Source of the DNA: Klebsiella pneumoniae
Lineage (GTDB): Bacteria; Pseudomonadota; Gammaproteobacteria; Enterobacterales; Enterobacteriaceae
DNA: 64,000 nt
Reading direction: 5' to 3'
Assembly: GCF_000742135.1 (NCBI RefSeq)
Contig: NZ_KN046818.1
Location: forward strand, 186,001-250,000
Shown piece after piece: positions 10,495 to 21,192 of the stretch. Position numbers and translations under genes: made by a program. The notes below the pieces were generated by a model. The model had not been told where the DNA came from. It saw nothing but the letters and a program-made list of their open reading frames with translations, and did no database searches. Position 1 is the first letter of the stretch; every line of letters begins with the position of its first letter.

Positions 10495-11457
10495 TTGTTA
10501 AACGATCTTAAACTTTCACTGCAATACATTCTGCCTAAACTGTGGCTCACCCGCCTCGCAGGCTGGGGTGCGAGCAAACGCGCAGGTTGGCTGACGAAGC
10601 TGGTCATCGATCTGTTCGTGAAATACTACAAGGTCGATATGAAAGAGGCGCAGAAGCCGGATACCGCGGCTTATCGCACCTTCAACGATTTCTTCGTGCG
10701 CCCGCTGCGCGACGACGTTCGCCCGCTGAATACCGATCCAAACGTGCTGGTGATGCCGGCCGATGGCGTGATCAGCCAGCTTGGCGCCATTGAGAACGAT
10801 AAAATCCTGCAGGCTAAAGGTCATGACTACAGTCTGGAAGCCCTGCTGGCCGGCAACTATCAGATGGCCGACCTGTTCCGTAACGGCAGCTTCGCCACCA
10901 CCTACCTGTCGCCGCGCGACTATCACCGCGTACACATGCCGTGCAACGGCATCTTGCGCGAAATGATCTACGTTCCTGGCGACCTGTTCTCTGTTAACCA
11001 CTTGACGGCGCAGAACGTCCCGAACCTGTTCGCCCGTAACGAGCGCGTCATCTGCCTGTTTGATACTGAGTTTGGCCCGATGGCGCAAATTCTGGTGGGC
11101 GCAACTATCGTCGGCAGCATCGAGACCGTGTGGTCCGGCACCGTGACCCCGCCGCGCGAAGGCATTATTAAACGCTGGACCTGGCCCGCTGGCGACAACG
11201 AAGGCTCCATCGCCTTGCTGAAAGGCCAGGAGATGGGCCGCTTCAAACTGGGTTCCACCGTGATCAACCTGTTTGCCCCGGGCCAGGTGAAGCTGGTCGA
11301 CACGCTGCAAAGCCTGTCCGTGACCAAGATCGGCCAACCGCTGGCGACAGCAGTGGAAGCGACCGCCGCCGCTGAACCCGCGCCGTTACCGGAAGAAGAG
11401 ATCCGCGCCGAACACCGCGCCAGCCCGCTGGTTGACGATAAACAAGACCAAGGTTAA
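10495..11457 (+). CDS. psd: Phosphatidylserine decarboxylase proenzyme
   Basis: Inner-membrane pyruvoyl enzyme that makes phosphatidylethanolamine. It uses a TTG start at 10495 with GGAGG at 10485-10489. The 320 residues match E. coli. The self-cleavage motif LGST falls at residues 252-255, so cleavage would occur between Gly253 and Ser254, where Ser254 becomes the pyruvoyl group. The conserved [11 protein letters not shown] segment is present. mscM starts 23 bp downstream, as in the known psd-mscM operon. The C-terminal tail is Ala/Pro/Glu-rich and variable. Confidence 0.97.
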   Translation: MLNDLKLSLQYILPKLWLTRLAGWGASKRAGWLTKLVIDLFVKYYKVDMKEAQKPDTAAYRTFNDFFVRPLRDDVRPLNTDPNVLVMPADGVISQLGAIENDKILQAKGHDYSLEALLAGNYQMADLFRNGSFATTYLSPRDYHRVHMPCNGILREMIYVPGDLFSVNHLTAQNVPNLFARNERVICLFDTEFGPMAQILVGATIVGSIETVWSGTVTPPREGIIKRWTWPAGDNEGSIALLKGQEMGRFKLGSTVINLFAPGQVKLVDTLQSLSVTKIGQPLATAVEATAAAEPAPLPEEEIRAEHRASPLVDDKQDQG

Positions 11458-11480
11458 TTCTTCAGCAAAAGGGTTATGCC

Positions 11481-14400
11481 GTGCGCCTGATATACACTTT
11501 CCTGTTGGCCTTGAGCCTCAGTTTCGGGGCGTACGCTGCGACAGCCCCGGATGCTAAACAGATAACCCAGGAACTGGAACAGGCGAAGGCGGCAAAGCCC
11601 GCCCAGCCTGAAACCGTTGAAGTTCTGCAGTCCGCGCTGAACGCGCTTGAGGAGCGAAAATCATCCCTCGAGCGCGCCCGTCAGTATCAGGACGTTATCG
11701 ACAATTTCCCCAAACTGTTTCAAAGCCTGCGTGCCCAGCTCAATAATCTGAGCGAAGAGCCGCGCCAGGTGCCAACCGGCTTGACCGCCGATGCGCTGAA
11801 CCAGGAGATCCTGCAGGTCAGCAGCCAGCTACTGGAATCGAGCCGCCAGGCGCAGCAGGAGCAGGATCGCGCGCGTGAAATCGCCGACTCCCTGAACCAG
11901 CTGCCGCAGCAGCAAACCGATGCCCGTCGTCAGCTCAATGAGGTTGAGCGCCGCATCGGCACGCAAACCGGCAACAATGCTCTCGCCCAGGCGCAAAATC
12001 TTGCCCTGCAGGCGGAATCAGCGCGTCTGAAGGCGCTGGTGGATGAACTCGACCTCGCCCAGCTCTCCGCCAACAACCGCCAGGAGCTGTCGCGCGCCCG
12101 TTCCGAGCTGGCGCAAAAACAGAGCGAGCAGCTGGATGCCTATCTGCAGGCGCTGCGCAATCTGCAAAACAGCCAGCGCCAGCGGGAGGCGGAAAAGGCG
12201 CTGGAGAGTACCGAACTGCTGGCGGAGAACAGTGAAAACCTGCCGCCGGACATCACCGCCCAGTTTAAGGTCAACCGTGAGCTCTCCCAGGCGCTGAACC
12301 AGCAGGCGCAGCGCATGGATCTGGTGGCGTCCCAGCAGCGGCAGGCGACGAATCAAACGCTGCAGGTGCGCCAGGCGTTAAACACCCTGCGCGAGCAGTC
12401 GCAGTGGCTGGGCTCCTCCAATCTGCTGGGCGAAGCCCTGCGCGCCCAGGTGGCGCGGCTGCCGGAGCGCCCTCGCCCGCAGCAGCTGGATACGGAAATG
12501 GCGCAGCTGCGCGTGCAGCGTCTGCGCTTTGAGGATTTACTCAGTAAGCAGCCGCAGCTGCGGCAGATCCGCCAGGCCGACGGCGAACCGCTGACCAGCG
12601 AGCAGAACAAGATCCTGCAGGCGCAGCTGCGCACGCAGAACGAGCTGCTGAACTCGCTGCTGCGCGGCGGCGACACCCTGATGCTGGAGCTCACCAAGCT
12701 GAAGGTCGCCAACGGCCAGCTGGAAGACGCGCTGAAAGAGATCAACGAAGCCACCCACCGCTATCTGTTCTGGACTTCGGACGTCAGCCCCATCGGCTTC
12801 TCCTGGCCGCTGGAGATCGTCCAGGATCTGCGGCGCCTGATCTCCCTGGATACCATCAGCGAACTGGGCAAAGCCAGCGCGATGATGCTTACCAGCAAAG
12901 AGACCCTGCTGCCGCTGTTTGCCGCCCTGCTGCTGGTTGGCTTTAGCATCAGCTCGCGGCGCCATTTCACCCGCTTTCTCGAGCGCTCCAGCGCCCGGGT
13001 GGGGAAAGTCACCCAGGATCACTTCTGGCTGACGCTGCGCACGGTCTTCTGGTCGATACTGGTGGCCTCGCCGCTGCCGGTGCTGTGGATGACGCTCGGC
13101 TATGGTCTGCAGTCCGCCTGGCCGTTCCCGCTGGCGGTGGCGATTGGCGATGGAGTCACCGCGACGGTGCCTTTGCTGTGGGTGGTGATGATCTGCGCCA
13201 CCTTCGCCCGGCCAAACGGGCTGTTTATCGCCCACTTCGGCTGGCCGCGTAGCCGCGTGGCGAAGGCGATGCGCTACTACCTGATGAGCATCGGGCTGAT
13301 TGTGCCGCTGATTATGGCGCTGATCATGTTCGATAATCTTAACGACCGCGAATTCTCCGCCTCGCTGGGCCGCCTGTGCTTCCTGCTGATCTGCGGCGCG
13401 CTGGCGGTGGTCACCCTGAGCCTTAAGCACGCCGGTATTCCGCTCTATCTGGATAAAGAGGGGAATGGCGACAATATGGTGAACCGCCTGCTGTGGAACC
13501 TGATGCTTGGCGCCCCGCTGGTGGCCATGCTGGCGGCCGCCGTCGGCTACCTCGCCACCGCCCAGGCGCTGCTTGCGCGTCTGGAAACCTCGGTCGCCAT
13601 CTGGTTCCTGCTGCTGGTGGTCTATCACATCATCCGCCGCTGGATGCTGATCCAGCGCCGCCGGCTGGCCTTCGACCGGGCCCGCCATCGTCGCGCGGAA
13701 ATTCTCGCTCAGCGCGCCCGCGGCGAAGATGAGCCCGTTCACGTCAGCAGCCCGGAAGGGTCGGTGGAGACGGAGGTCAGCGAGGTCGACCTCGATGCCA
13801 TCAGTACCCAGTCGCTGCGGCTTGTCCGCTCCCTGCTGATGCTGATCGCGCTGCTATCGGTCATCGTGCTGTGGTCGGAAATTCACTCGGCGTTTGGCTT
13901 CCTTGAGAATATCTCGCTGTGGGACGTGACCTCGACGGTACAAGGGGTGGAAAGCCTTGAGCCTATTACGCTTGGCGCGGTGTTGATTGCCATTCTGGTG
14001 CTGATCATCACCACTCAGCTGGTACGCAACCTGCCCGCGCTGCTGGAACTGGCGATCCTCCAGCATCTCGATTTAACGCCCGGCACCGGCTACGCCATCA
14101 CCACCATCACTAAGTATCTGCTGATGCTGGTCGGCGGGCTGGTGGGCTTCTCGATGATCGGTATCGAGTGGTCGAAGCTGCAGTGGCTGGTCGCCGCGCT
14201 GGGTGTGGGTCTCGGGTTTGGCCTGCAGGAGATCTTCGCCAACTTTATCTCCGGCCTGATTATCCTGTTTGAGAAGCCGATCCGCATCGGCGATACGGTC
14301 ACCATTCGCGACCTGACGGGCAGCGTCACCCGCATTAATACCCGTGCGACCACCATCAGCGACTGGGACCGAAAAGAGATTATCGTGCCGAACAAGGCGT

Positions 14401-14810
14401 TCATTACCGAACAGTTTATCAACTGGTCGCTGTCGGACTCGGTTACCCGCGTGGTGCTGACGGTGCCGGCGCCTGTGGACGCCGATACCGAAGAGGTGAC
14501 GAAAATTCTCATCGCCGCGGCGCATCGCTGCTCGCTGGTCATCGATACCCCGGCGCCGGAGGCGTTTCTCGTCGACCTGCAGCAGGGGATCCAGATTTTC
14601 GAGCTACGTATTTTTGCCGCGGAGATGGGGCACCGCATGCCGCTGCGCCATGAGATGCATCAGCTGATCCTGGCGGGCTTCCGCGAGCATGGCATTGATA
14701 TGCCGTTCCCTCCGTTCCAGATGCGTCTGGAAAGTATTGACGGCAGGCAAAGCAGTAAAACCATGACCTCGGCCGGAAAAACCAGCCGCCGTACGGCTGG
14801 TAGCCTGTAA
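11481..14810 (+). CDS. mscM: Miniconductance mechanosensitive channel MscM (YjeP)
   Basis: Large MscS-family channel that opens on osmotic downshift. It uses a GTG start at 11481. The 1109 residues compare with 1107 in E. coli. A signal peptide ends near AYAA. A long Gln/Glu/Leu-rich coiled-coil periplasmic region runs to about residue 470, then come about eight membrane helices and the MscS core. The pore and beta domain carry GVGLGFGLQEIFANFISG and FEKPIRIGDTV. Cotranscribed with psd. A GC hairpin followed by a short T-rich stretch lies just after the stop. Confidence 0.95.
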   Translation: MRLIYTFLLALSLSFGAYAATAPDAKQITQELEQAKAAKPAQPETVEVLQSALNALEERKSSLERARQYQDVIDNFPKLFQSLRAQLNNLSEEPRQVPTGLTADALNQEILQVSSQLLESSRQAQQEQDRAREIADSLNQLPQQQTDARRQLNEVERRIGTQTGNNALAQAQNLALQAESARLKALVDELDLAQLSANNRQELSRARSELAQKQSEQLDAYLQALRNLQNSQRQREAEKALESTELLAENSENLPPDITAQFKVNRELSQALNQQAQRMDLVASQQRQATNQTLQVRQALNTLREQSQWLGSSNLLGEALRAQVARLPERPRPQQLDTEMAQLRVQRLRFEDLLSKQPQLRQIRQADGEPLTSEQNKILQAQLRTQNELLNSLLRGGDTLMLELTKLKVANGQLEDALKEINEATHRYLFWTSDVSPIGFSWPLEIVQDLRRLISLDTISELGKASAMMLTSKETLLPLFAALLLVGFSISSRRHFTRFLERSSARVGKVTQDHFWLTLRTVFWSILVASPLPVLWMTLGYGLQSAWPFPLAVAIGDGVTATVPLLWVVMICATFARPNGLFIAHFGWPRSRVAKAMRYYLMSIGLIVPLIMALIMFDNLNDREFSASLGRLCFLLICGALAVVTLSLKHAGIPLYLDKEGNGDNMVNRLLWNLMLGAPLVAMLAAAVGYLATAQALLARLETSVAIWFLLLVVYHIIRRWMLIQRRRLAFDRARHRRAEILAQRARGEDEPVHVSSPEGSVETEVSEVDLDAISTQSLRLVRSLLMLIALLSVIVLWSEIHSAFGFLENISLWDVTSTVQGVESLEPITLGAVLIAILVLIITTQLVRNLPALLELAILQHLDLTPGTGYAITTITKYLLMLVGGLVGFSMIGIEWSKLQWLVAALGVGLGFGLQEIFANFISGLIILFEKPIRIGDTVTIRDLTGSVTRINTRATTISDWDRKEIIVPNKAFITEQFINWSLSDSVTRVVLTVPAPVDADTEEVTKILIAAAHRCSLVIDTPAPEAFLVDLQQGIQIFELRIFAAEMGHRMPLRHEMHQLILAGFREHGIDMPFPPFQMRLESIDGRQSSKTMTSAGKTSRRTAGSL

Positions 14811-14817
14811 ACCATCC

Positions 14818-14843
14818 CCTGCCCGGCTGCACCGCCGGGCAGG
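14818..14843 (+). terminator. Terminator between mscM and yjeM
   Basis: A perfect 10-bp inverted repeat (CCTGCCCGGC ... GCCGGGCAGG) with a six-base loop, followed by TTCTTTA, between the convergent mscM and yjeM stops. It could act in both directions. Confidence 0.7.
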
Positions 14844-14847
14844 TTCT

Positions 14848-16362
14848 TTAACTCTCCATCACCAGCGCGCCGGACGCCATGCGCCGACGGTAGCTTTCGT
14901 AGATCCCCAGCGCCAGCAGTGAGAAGAAGATCGGTCCACCCACCATCCACAGGGTGCTGTTCCAGTCCCCGCTGTCGATGACGGGTTGGATAATGGTGAA
15001 GATATTGGCGAAGGTCACCACCAGCAGCACCACGCCGGTCGCCAGCAGCGTCGACGGACGGTTTTTGAAGATCACGAACGGCCGGTCAAGATGGGTTTTC
15101 GCCTTGAAGAACGGGAAGGCGATGGTCAGGAACAGATAAGGCAAGGTCATAGAGACATTGGCCATCAGCGTCAGCTTGTTATAAAACGCGGAAGCGCTAT
15201 CCCCACCGAACGATACCAGTACGATAAACACCCCGACCAGCAGACACTGCAGCCACATCGCCGCGGCGGGCATTCCGTTGACGTTAAGGCGGGTCATCAC
15301 CGACGGCCAGAGCGCTTTTGGCGTGCCCTGGATAATCGCTTTCAGAGGAGAATAGCTGAGGGTGAAGAACGCGCCGGTGTAAGCGAGAAACATCGACAGG
15401 CCGGTAATACGGGCGAACCAGACCCCGGTCAGGGCTGACGCCGCAGGGGTCAGGTGCAGGGCCTGGCCCAGCGTCGCCCCGAGGCTGGTCATCAGCACAT
15501 AGGTGATGTTGCCGAGGTTGGTCGAACGCGCGCCAAGCACCTGCTGCCAGTTGGCGCTCACGCCCCACAGCACAATCGCCAGCGAGTAACCGATCGAGAT
15601 AACGATCGCCGCGATGATAATACCTTTGGCAAAGTTCTTTTCCGGCTTATCGGTCTTATCCACTAAGCCGCCGACCGCCTCAATTCCGCCATAGGCAAAG
15701 ATGGCAAATACCACAAACGACAGCATCGCCATGCCCGACTGATACCCGGGATTAGGCGAAAGGGTGAAGTTTAACGGCTGGGCGAAATGACCGCCGTTAA
15801 GCAGAAGGATCGCCCCGCTCACCAGCAGCAGCACCAGGTTAAGCCCCATCACCGCGATACCGCCGACGGCGGTAATTTTAGCGATTTTATTGATCCCTTT
15901 GACGGCAATAAAGGTCACCACGACCATCCAGCAGGCCGCCAGAATACCGACCGTCTGCGTCGGCGTCAGGCTACCCAGCCCCCAGGTCTGGGTTTTGTCC
16001 GCGCCAAACAAAAAAGTAGAGAGCGGGACCCAGATCTTAGCGGCGGTACTCACCATCCACACTACGTACGAGGCAAACCACATAAAGGTACCAATGAAGG
16101 CAAAGCGCGGCCCGACGCTGTGGTTCATCCAGGAATAGATCCCGCCCTCTTCGCGACGATAAGCTGAGCCCATCTCCGCCATCATCAGCGCGAACGGGAT
16201 AAAGAAAAAGAGGGCGGAAAAAAGGTAAAACGGCATCGCGCTATAGCCCATCAGATAAAACGCCGATGGGCTGTTGGCAAAGCCAAACACCGAGGTGAAG
16301 ATCATCAGAATCAGCCCGATCAGGCTCATCTTCTTGAGTTGTTGATGCATAAATCTATCCAA
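14848..16362 (-). CDS. yjeM: Amino-acid permease YjeM (APC family)
   Basis: Twelve-helix inner-membrane transporter of the APC superfamily, 504 residues. The N-terminal consensus SVFGFANSPSAFYLMGYSA and the segment FAIFAYGGIEAVGGLVDKT match the YjeM/glutamate:GABA-antiporter-like group. Closely similar to E. coli YjeM (500 aa) and in the same place between mscM and epmA. The substrate is not established from sequence. The gene is convergent with mscM and upstream of nothing else, so it is probably transcribed alone. Confidence 0.92.
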   Translation of the reverse strand: MDRFMHQQLKKMSLIGLILMIFTSVFGFANSPSAFYLMGYSAMPFYLFSALFFFIPFALMMAEMGSAYRREEGGIYSWMNHSVGPRFAFIGTFMWFASYVVWMVSTAAKIWVPLSTFLFGADKTQTWGLGSLTPTQTVGILAACWMVVVTFIAVKGINKIAKITAVGGIAVMGLNLVLLLVSGAILLLNGGHFAQPLNFTLSPNPGYQSGMAMLSFVVFAIFAYGGIEAVGGLVDKTDKPEKNFAKGIIIAAIVISIGYSLAIVLWGVSANWQQVLGARSTNLGNITYVLMTSLGATLGQALHLTPAASALTGVWFARITGLSMFLAYTGAFFTLSYSPLKAIIQGTPKALWPSVMTRLNVNGMPAAAMWLQCLLVGVFIVLVSFGGDSASAFYNKLTLMANVSMTLPYLFLTIAFPFFKAKTHLDRPFVIFKNRPSTLLATGVVLLVVTFANIFTIIQPVIDSGDWNSTLWMVGGPIFFSLLALGIYESYRRRMASGALVMES

Positions 16363-16532
16363 ACGTGGGCATCGCCCGACGAGCGACGCCTGGCCTCATA
16401 AAAAGAGCGCGGATAGTAGCAAAATCACGGAGGGAAATTGTGGGTATTCGGGCTAAAGCCGGGGCGAGGGTGTCAGGTTCAGAGTCGTCTTTCACCTCCC
16501 CCAACCGCCGGCGGAGGGAGGTGAAAAAGCGA

Positions 16533-17510
16533 TCAGGCGCGGTCTACCGTAAAGGCGATCACTTCGCCGATGCTTTCAGCGCCCAGCGCCAGCATGACCA
16601 CGCGGTCAACGCCCAGCGCCACGCCGGAGCAGTCCGGCAGACCCGCCTCCAGCGCCGCCAGCAGGTTGTTATCGATGGGCTGCTGCGGAAGGCCGCGCGC
16701 GGCGCGTTTGCGGTTATCCTGCTCAAACCGCAGGCGCTGTTCATGGGCGTCGGTCAGCTCGTGGAAACCGTTCGCCAGCTCAATACCTTTGTAATAGACC
16801 TCAAAGCGCTCAGCGACCCGATGATCTTCCGGGCTGATCTGCGCTAAAGAGGCCTGAGTCGCCGGGAAATGATAAATGAACGTTGGTCGATCTTTGCCGA
16901 TGTGCGGCTCCACGCCCATGGTGAACAGCAGCTGCAGCAGGGTATCGCGATCTTCTTCAGTATCGGCGATATTGCTCAGATCCAGCTTCGCTGCGACTTC
17001 ACGCAGCTGTGCTTTATCGGCAGAGAGCGGGTCAATTTCCAGATGGCGCTGAAACGCCTGCTGATAGGAGAGACTTTCCGCCGGTTGGCACTCCAGCACC
17101 TGCTGCAGCAGATCGTCCACCTCATTGATCAGGCGATACATGTCATAGCATGGACGATACCACTCCAGCATGGTGAATTCCGGATTGTGATGACGCCCCA
17201 TCTCTTCATTACGGAAGCTGCGGCACAGCTGGAAGACCGGGCCGCAACCCGCCGCCAGCAGGCGCTTCATGTGGTATTCCGGACTGGTCATCAGGTACAG
17301 GTTAAGCCCCTGAGAATGGCCCGGGCCGACGAAACGGGTTTCGAACGGGAACAAATGAATATCCGTTACCGTCGCCTGACTCATGCAAGGCGTCTCCACC
17401 TCCAGCACGCCGCGATCGGTAAAGAAACGGCGGATTTCCGCCATCACCGCCGCGCGCTTCAACAGATTGGGAATGGGTGCGCTCGGCTGCCAGGTTGCCG
17501 TCTCGCTCAT
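16533..17510 (-). CDS. epmA: EF-P lysine lysyltransferase EpmA
   Basis: Paralogue of the class II lysyl-tRNA synthetase catalytic core without a tRNA anticodon domain; it attaches (R)-beta-lysine to Lys34 of EF-P. The 325 residues equal the E. coli length. Class II motifs are visible: motif 2 [20 protein letters not shown] and motif 3 [15 protein letters not shown]. Its partners are in the same window: epmB (23303-24331, makes beta-lysine) and efp (22695-23261). Divergent from frdA. Confidence 0.96.
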   Translation of the reverse strand: MSETATWQPSAPIPNLLKRAAVMAEIRRFFTDRGVLEVETPCMSQATVTDIHLFPFETRFVGPGHSQGLNLYLMTSPEYHMKRLLAAGCGPVFQLCRSFRNEEMGRHHNPEFTMLEWYRPCYDMYRLINEVDDLLQQVLECQPAESLSYQQAFQRHLEIDPLSADKAQLREVAAKLDLSNIADTEEDRDTLLQLLFTMGVEPHIGKDRPTFIYHFPATQASLAQISPEDHRVAERFEVYYKGIELANGFHELTDAHEQRLRFEQDNRKRAARGLPQQPIDNNLLAALEAGLPDCSGVALGVDRVVMLALGAESIGEVIAFTVDRA

Positions 17511-17670
17511 GGTACTTTCTCCGATTGCAAATTAAGGGCACGAAGTCTACTCGCAACCGGCGAGTGAAACAAATTTTGTGCAATCTCCGGCAGACTACAT
17601 GCCATTAATCTATCGTTAACCCTGACGCATAAATACCACTGATAAATAACCGCACATATCGATAAAAAAA

Positions 17671-17718
17671 TCGAACACGTCAATTTTCCATACTGACCCT
17701 AAGGCTATACTCCTGTAC
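17671..17718 (+). promoter_or_regulatory. frd promoter with FNR site
   Basis: TCGAACACGTCAA at 17671-17683 is a half-conserved FNR box (consensus TTGAT-N4-ATCAA). A -10 box TATACT at 17706-17711 puts transcription start near 17718, so the FNR site centres close to -41.5, the class II activator position used by E. coli frd. The downstream leader CTGTACCTATAAAGGAGCA is also conserved with E. coli. This indicates anaerobic induction by FNR. Confidence 0.75.
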
Positions 17719-17785
17719 CTATAAAGGAGCAGTGATACTTTTTCGCCAGCCCGGCGGCGAAATACACTAAAACTGGAGGAATGTC

Positions 17786-19576
17786 GTGCAAACTTTTCAA
17801 GCCGATCTCGCCGTAATTGGCGCCGGCGGGGCAGGCCTTCGTGCCGCTATCGCCGCCGCTCAGGCCAACCCCAACGCTAAAATCGCCCTGATTTCTAAAG
17901 TCTATCCGATGCGCAGCCATACGGTCGCTGCAGAAGGGGGATCCGCAGCCGTTGCCCAGGATCACGATAGCTTTGAGTACCATTTTCACGACACCGTCGC
18001 GGGAGGCGACTGGCTGTGCGAGCAGGATGTCGTCGACTATTTTGTTCATCACTGCCCGACGGAAATGACCCAGCTGGAGCAGTGGGGATGCCCATGGAGC
18101 CGCCGCCCCGACGGCAGCGTCAACGTCCGGCGCTTCGGTGGCATGAAAATCGAACGCACCTGGTTTGCCGCCGACAAAACCGGCTTCCACATGCTGCATA
18201 CCCTCTTCCAGACCTCCCTTCAGTTTCCCCAAATTCAGCGCTTTGACGAACATTTCGTCCTTGACCTGCTGGTCGATGACGGGCAGGCCCGCGGCCTGGT
18301 GGCGATGAATATGATGGAAGGCACCCTGGTGCAGATCCGTGCTAACGCCGTGGTGCTGGCTACCGGCGGCGCCGGGCGCGTCTACCGCTACAACACCAAC
18401 GGCGGCATCGTCACCGGTGACGGGATGGGGATGGCCCTGGGCCATGGCGTGCCGCTGCGCGACATGGAATTCGTTCAGTATCACCCGACCGGCCTGCCGG
18501 GCTCCGGGATCCTGATGACCGAAGGCTGCCGCGGCGAAGGCGGGATTCTGGTCAACAAAAACGGCTACCGCTATCTGCAGGATTACGGCATGGGCCCGGA
18601 AACCCCGCTCGGCGAACCGAAGAATAAATATATGGAGCTGGGCCCACGCGACAAAGTGTCCCAGGCCTTCTGGCACGAGTGGCGGAAAGGGAACACCATC
18701 CCGACGCCGCGCGGCGACGTGGTCTACCTCGATCTCCGCCACCTCGGCGAGAAAAAACTGCTGGAGCGTCTGCCGTTTATCTGTGAACTGGCGAAAGCCT
18801 ACGTCGGCGTCGATCCGGTGAAAGAGCCGATCCCGGTGCGCCCGACCGCGCACTACACCATGGGCGGTATTGAAACCGATCAGCAGTGCGAAACCCGAAT
18901 CAAAGGGCTGTTTGCCGTGGGCGAATGCTCGTCCGTTGGCTTACATGGCGCCAACCGTCTGGGCTCCAACTCGCTGGCCGAGCTGGTGGTCTTCGGCCGC
19001 CTGGCCGGGGAGCAGGCCATGCAGCGCGCCGCTCAGGCGGGCGAGGCAAACGGCGCCGCCCTCGATGCGCAGGCGGCCGATGTGGAGCAGCGCCTGAAAG
19101 ATCTCGTCAACCAGGAAGGTAACGAAAACTGGGCGAAAATTCGCGATGAAATGGGGCTGTCGATGGAGGAAGGCTGCGGCATCTACCGCACGCCAGAGCT
19201 GATGCAGAAAACGATCGACAAGCTGGCTGAACTGCAGGAACGCTTTAAGCGCGTGCGCATTACTGATAACTCCAGCGTGTTCAATACCGATCTGCTTTAC
19301 ACCATTGAGCTGGGGCACGGTTTAAACGTTGCCGAATGTATGGCGCACTCGGCCATCGCCCGTAAAGAATCGCGCGGGGCGCACCAGCGTTTGGATGAAG
19401 GCTGTACCGAACGCGACGACGTCAACTTCCTCAAGCACACTCTCGCCTTCCGCGAGGCCGATGGCACTACCCGTCTGGAATATGGCGATGTGAAGATCAC
19501 CACGCTGCCGCCGGCAAAACGTGTCTATGGCGCAGAAGCGGACGCGGCTGAGAAGAAGGAGACCACCCATGGCTGA
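17786..19576 (+). CDS. frdA: Fumarate reductase flavoprotein subunit
   Basis: Catalytic subunit of the anaerobic quinol:fumarate reductase, on the cytoplasmic face of the inner membrane. It uses a GTG start at 17786 preceded by CTGGAGGA. The 596 residues include the FAD-binding [14 protein letters not shown] (11-24), His45 in [10 protein letters not shown] as the covalent FAD attachment, and the active-site HPTGLPGSG and [11 protein letters not shown] segments. The stop overlaps the frdB start by 8 bp. First gene of frdABCD. Confidence 0.98.
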   Translation: MQTFQADLAVIGAGGAGLRAAIAAAQANPNAKIALISKVYPMRSHTVAAEGGSAAVAQDHDSFEYHFHDTVAGGDWLCEQDVVDYFVHHCPTEMTQLEQWGCPWSRRPDGSVNVRRFGGMKIERTWFAADKTGFHMLHTLFQTSLQFPQIQRFDEHFVLDLLVDDGQARGLVAMNMMEGTLVQIRANAVVLATGGAGRVYRYNTNGGIVTGDGMGMALGHGVPLRDMEFVQYHPTGLPGSGILMTEGCRGEGGILVNKNGYRYLQDYGMGPETPLGEPKNKYMELGPRDKVSQAFWHEWRKGNTIPTPRGDVVYLDLRHLGEKKLLERLPFICELAKAYVGVDPVKEPIPVRPTAHYTMGGIETDQQCETRIKGLFAVGECSSVGLHGANRLGSNSLAELVVFGRLAGEQAMQRAAQAGEANGAALDAQAADVEQRLKDLVNQEGNENWAKIRDEMGLSMEEGCGIYRTPELMQKTIDKLAELQERFKRVRITDNSSVFNTDLLYTIELGHGLNVAECMAHSAIARKESRGAHQRLDEGCTERDDVNFLKHTLAFREADGTTRLEYGDVKITTLPPAKRVYGAEADAAEKKETTHG

Positions 19577-20303
19577 GATGAAAAACCTGAAAGTCGAAGT
19601 GGTGCGCTACAATCCGGAGGTCGACACCGCACCGCACAGCGCATTCTATGACGTGCCTTATGATGAACAGACCTCGCTGCTGGACGCGCTGGGCTACATC
19701 AAAGACAACCTGGCGCCAGACCTGAGCTACCGCTGGTCCTGCCGAATGGCAATCTGCGGTTCCTGCGGCATGATGGTCAACAAGGTGCCGAAGCTGGCCT
19801 GCAAAACCTTCCTGCGCGATTACACCAAAGGCATCAAGGTGGAGGCATTGGCCAACTTCCCGATCGAGCGCGATCTGGTGGTGGACATGACCCACTTTAT
19901 CGAAAGCCTGGAAGCCATTAAGCCGTATATCATCGGCAATAACCGCACGCCTGACCAGGGGCCAAACAAGCAGACCCCGGCCCAGATGGCGAAATACCAT
20001 CAGTTTTCCGGCTGCATCAACTGCGGGCTGTGCTATGCCGCCTGTCCACAGTTCGGCCTGAACCCGGAATTTATCGGCCCGGCGGCGATCACCCTCGCCC
20101 ACCGCTATAACGAAGACAGCCGCGACTACGGTAAAAAGGAACGCATGGCGCAGCTTAACGGCCAGAATGGCGTCTGGACCTGTACTTTCGTTGGCTACTG
20201 CTCGGAAGTGTGTCCGAAGCACGTCGACCCGGCGGCCGCGATCCAGCAGGGCAAGGTGGAAAGCTCGAAAGACTTTCTTATCGCCACCCTGAAACCACGC
20301 TAA
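19569..20303 (+). CDS. frdB: Fumarate reductase iron-sulfur subunit
   Basis: Electron-transfer subunit with three iron-sulfur centres. The ATG at 19569 gives [19 protein letters not shown] and 244 residues, the E. coli length. The 2Fe-2S ligands are in [14 protein letters not shown], and the 4Fe-4S and 3Fe-4S ligands are in [12 protein letters not shown] and [11 protein letters not shown]. The start lies within the 3' end of frdA (8-bp overlap), implying coupling. Confidence 0.98.
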   Translation: MAEMKNLKVEVVRYNPEVDTAPHSAFYDVPYDEQTSLLDALGYIKDNLAPDLSYRWSCRMAICGSCGMMVNKVPKLACKTFLRDYTKGIKVEALANFPIERDLVVDMTHFIESLEAIKPYIIGNNRTPDQGPNKQTPAQMAKYHQFSGCINCGLCYAACPQFGLNPEFIGPAAITLAHRYNEDSRDYGKKERMAQLNGQNGVWTCTFVGYCSEVCPKHVDPAAAIQQGKVESSKDFLIATLKPR

Positions 20304-20313
20304 GGAGCGCATT

Positions 20314-20709
20314 ATGACGACGAAACGCAAACCCTACGTGCGACCAATGACCTCCACCTGGTGGAAAAAGCTGCCGTTTTATCGCTTCTACATGGTACGG
20401 GAAGGCACGGCGGTACCGACGGTATGGTTTAGCATTGTGCTGATTTATGGGCTGTTTGCCCTCAAGCACGGCGCCGAGAGCTGGGCGGGATATATTGGAT
20501 TCCTGCAAAACCCGGTGGTGGTAATCCTCAACCTGATTACTCTGGCGGCGGCGCTGCTGCACACCAAAACCTGGTTTGAGCTGGCGCCGAAAGCCGCCAA
20601 CGTCATCATCAAAGGCGAAAAAATGGGGCCAGAGCCGGTCATTAAAGGGCTCTGGGTGGTGACGGCGGTGGTCACCGTGGTGATCCTGTTTGTCGCCCTG
20701 TTCTGGTAA
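20314..20709 (+). CDS. frdC: Fumarate reductase membrane anchor subunit C
   Basis: 131-residue integral membrane subunit that, with FrdD, anchors FrdAB and binds menaquinol. Three hydrophobic helices are visible (about 30-50, 65-90 and 105-130). It begins [20 protein letters not shown], the conserved N-terminus. It starts 10 bp after frdB and is 10 bp from frdD. Confidence 0.97.
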
Positions 20710-20719
20710 GGAGGCTGAG

Positions 20720-21079
20720 ATGATTAATCCCAATCCGAAACGTTCCGATGAACCCGTATTCTGGGGGCTGTTTGGCGCAGGTGGCATGTGGGGCGCGATC
20801 GTCGCGCCGGTGATGGTGCTGCTGGTCGGCATCCTGCTGCCGCTGGGGCTCGCTCCGGCCGACGCCTTCAGCTATGAGCGTGTGCTGGCCTTTGCCCAAA
20901 GCTTTATCGGCCGCGCATTCATCTTTCTGATGATTGTCCTGCCGCTGTGGTGTGGGTTGCATCGTATTCACCACGCCATGCACGATCTGAAAATCCATGT
21001 GCCAAACGGTAAATGGGTCTTCTACGGCCTGGCGGCAATCCTCAGCGTCATCACCCTCGTTGGCGTACTGTTTATCTGA
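20720..21079 (+). CDS. frdD: Fumarate reductase membrane anchor subunit D
   Basis: 119 residues starting [19 protein letters not shown] at 20720, with AAGGAGG-like spacing upstream; three membrane helices. Last gene of frdABCD. In E. coli the ampC promoter lies within frdD and ampC follows directly. Here the gene is followed by a hairpin and then blc, with no beta-lactamase gene. Confidence 0.97.
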
Positions 21080-21088
21080 TCCTGCAAG

Positions 21089-21116
21089 AGCCCGGTCGCA
21101 TTTCTGCTACCGGGCT
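21089..21116 (+). terminator. frd operon terminator
   Basis: Perfect 8-bp inverted repeat AGCCCGGT ... ACCGGGCT with a 12-base loop, starting 9 bp after frdD. The sequence after it (CGCTTCAT) has only a weak T tract. It occupies the position of the frd terminator/ampC attenuator of E. coli. Confidence 0.65.
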
Positions 21117-21192
21117 CGCTTCATAGAAAAATCTTGCCGCCTTTTCCCTGCTGGACTCTACACTTAGCTTAAAAGCCAGCAAGGAGCATGCC

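Noticed and set aside
12537..13742. 401-codon minus-strand frame inside mscM
   Set aside because: Antisense of a GC-rich membrane protein gene; Gln/His/Arg-rich nonsense composition, while mscM is fully conserved on the plus strand.
16491..16525. TTCACCTCCC / GGGAGGTGAA dyad as terminator of epmA
   Set aside because: The stem is real, but no T tract follows on the minus strand where epmA ends, so it is not called a terminator.
17705..18853. 382-codon minus-strand frame over the frd promoter and frdA
   Set aside because: Antisense shadow of frdA; it also runs through the conserved frd promoter.
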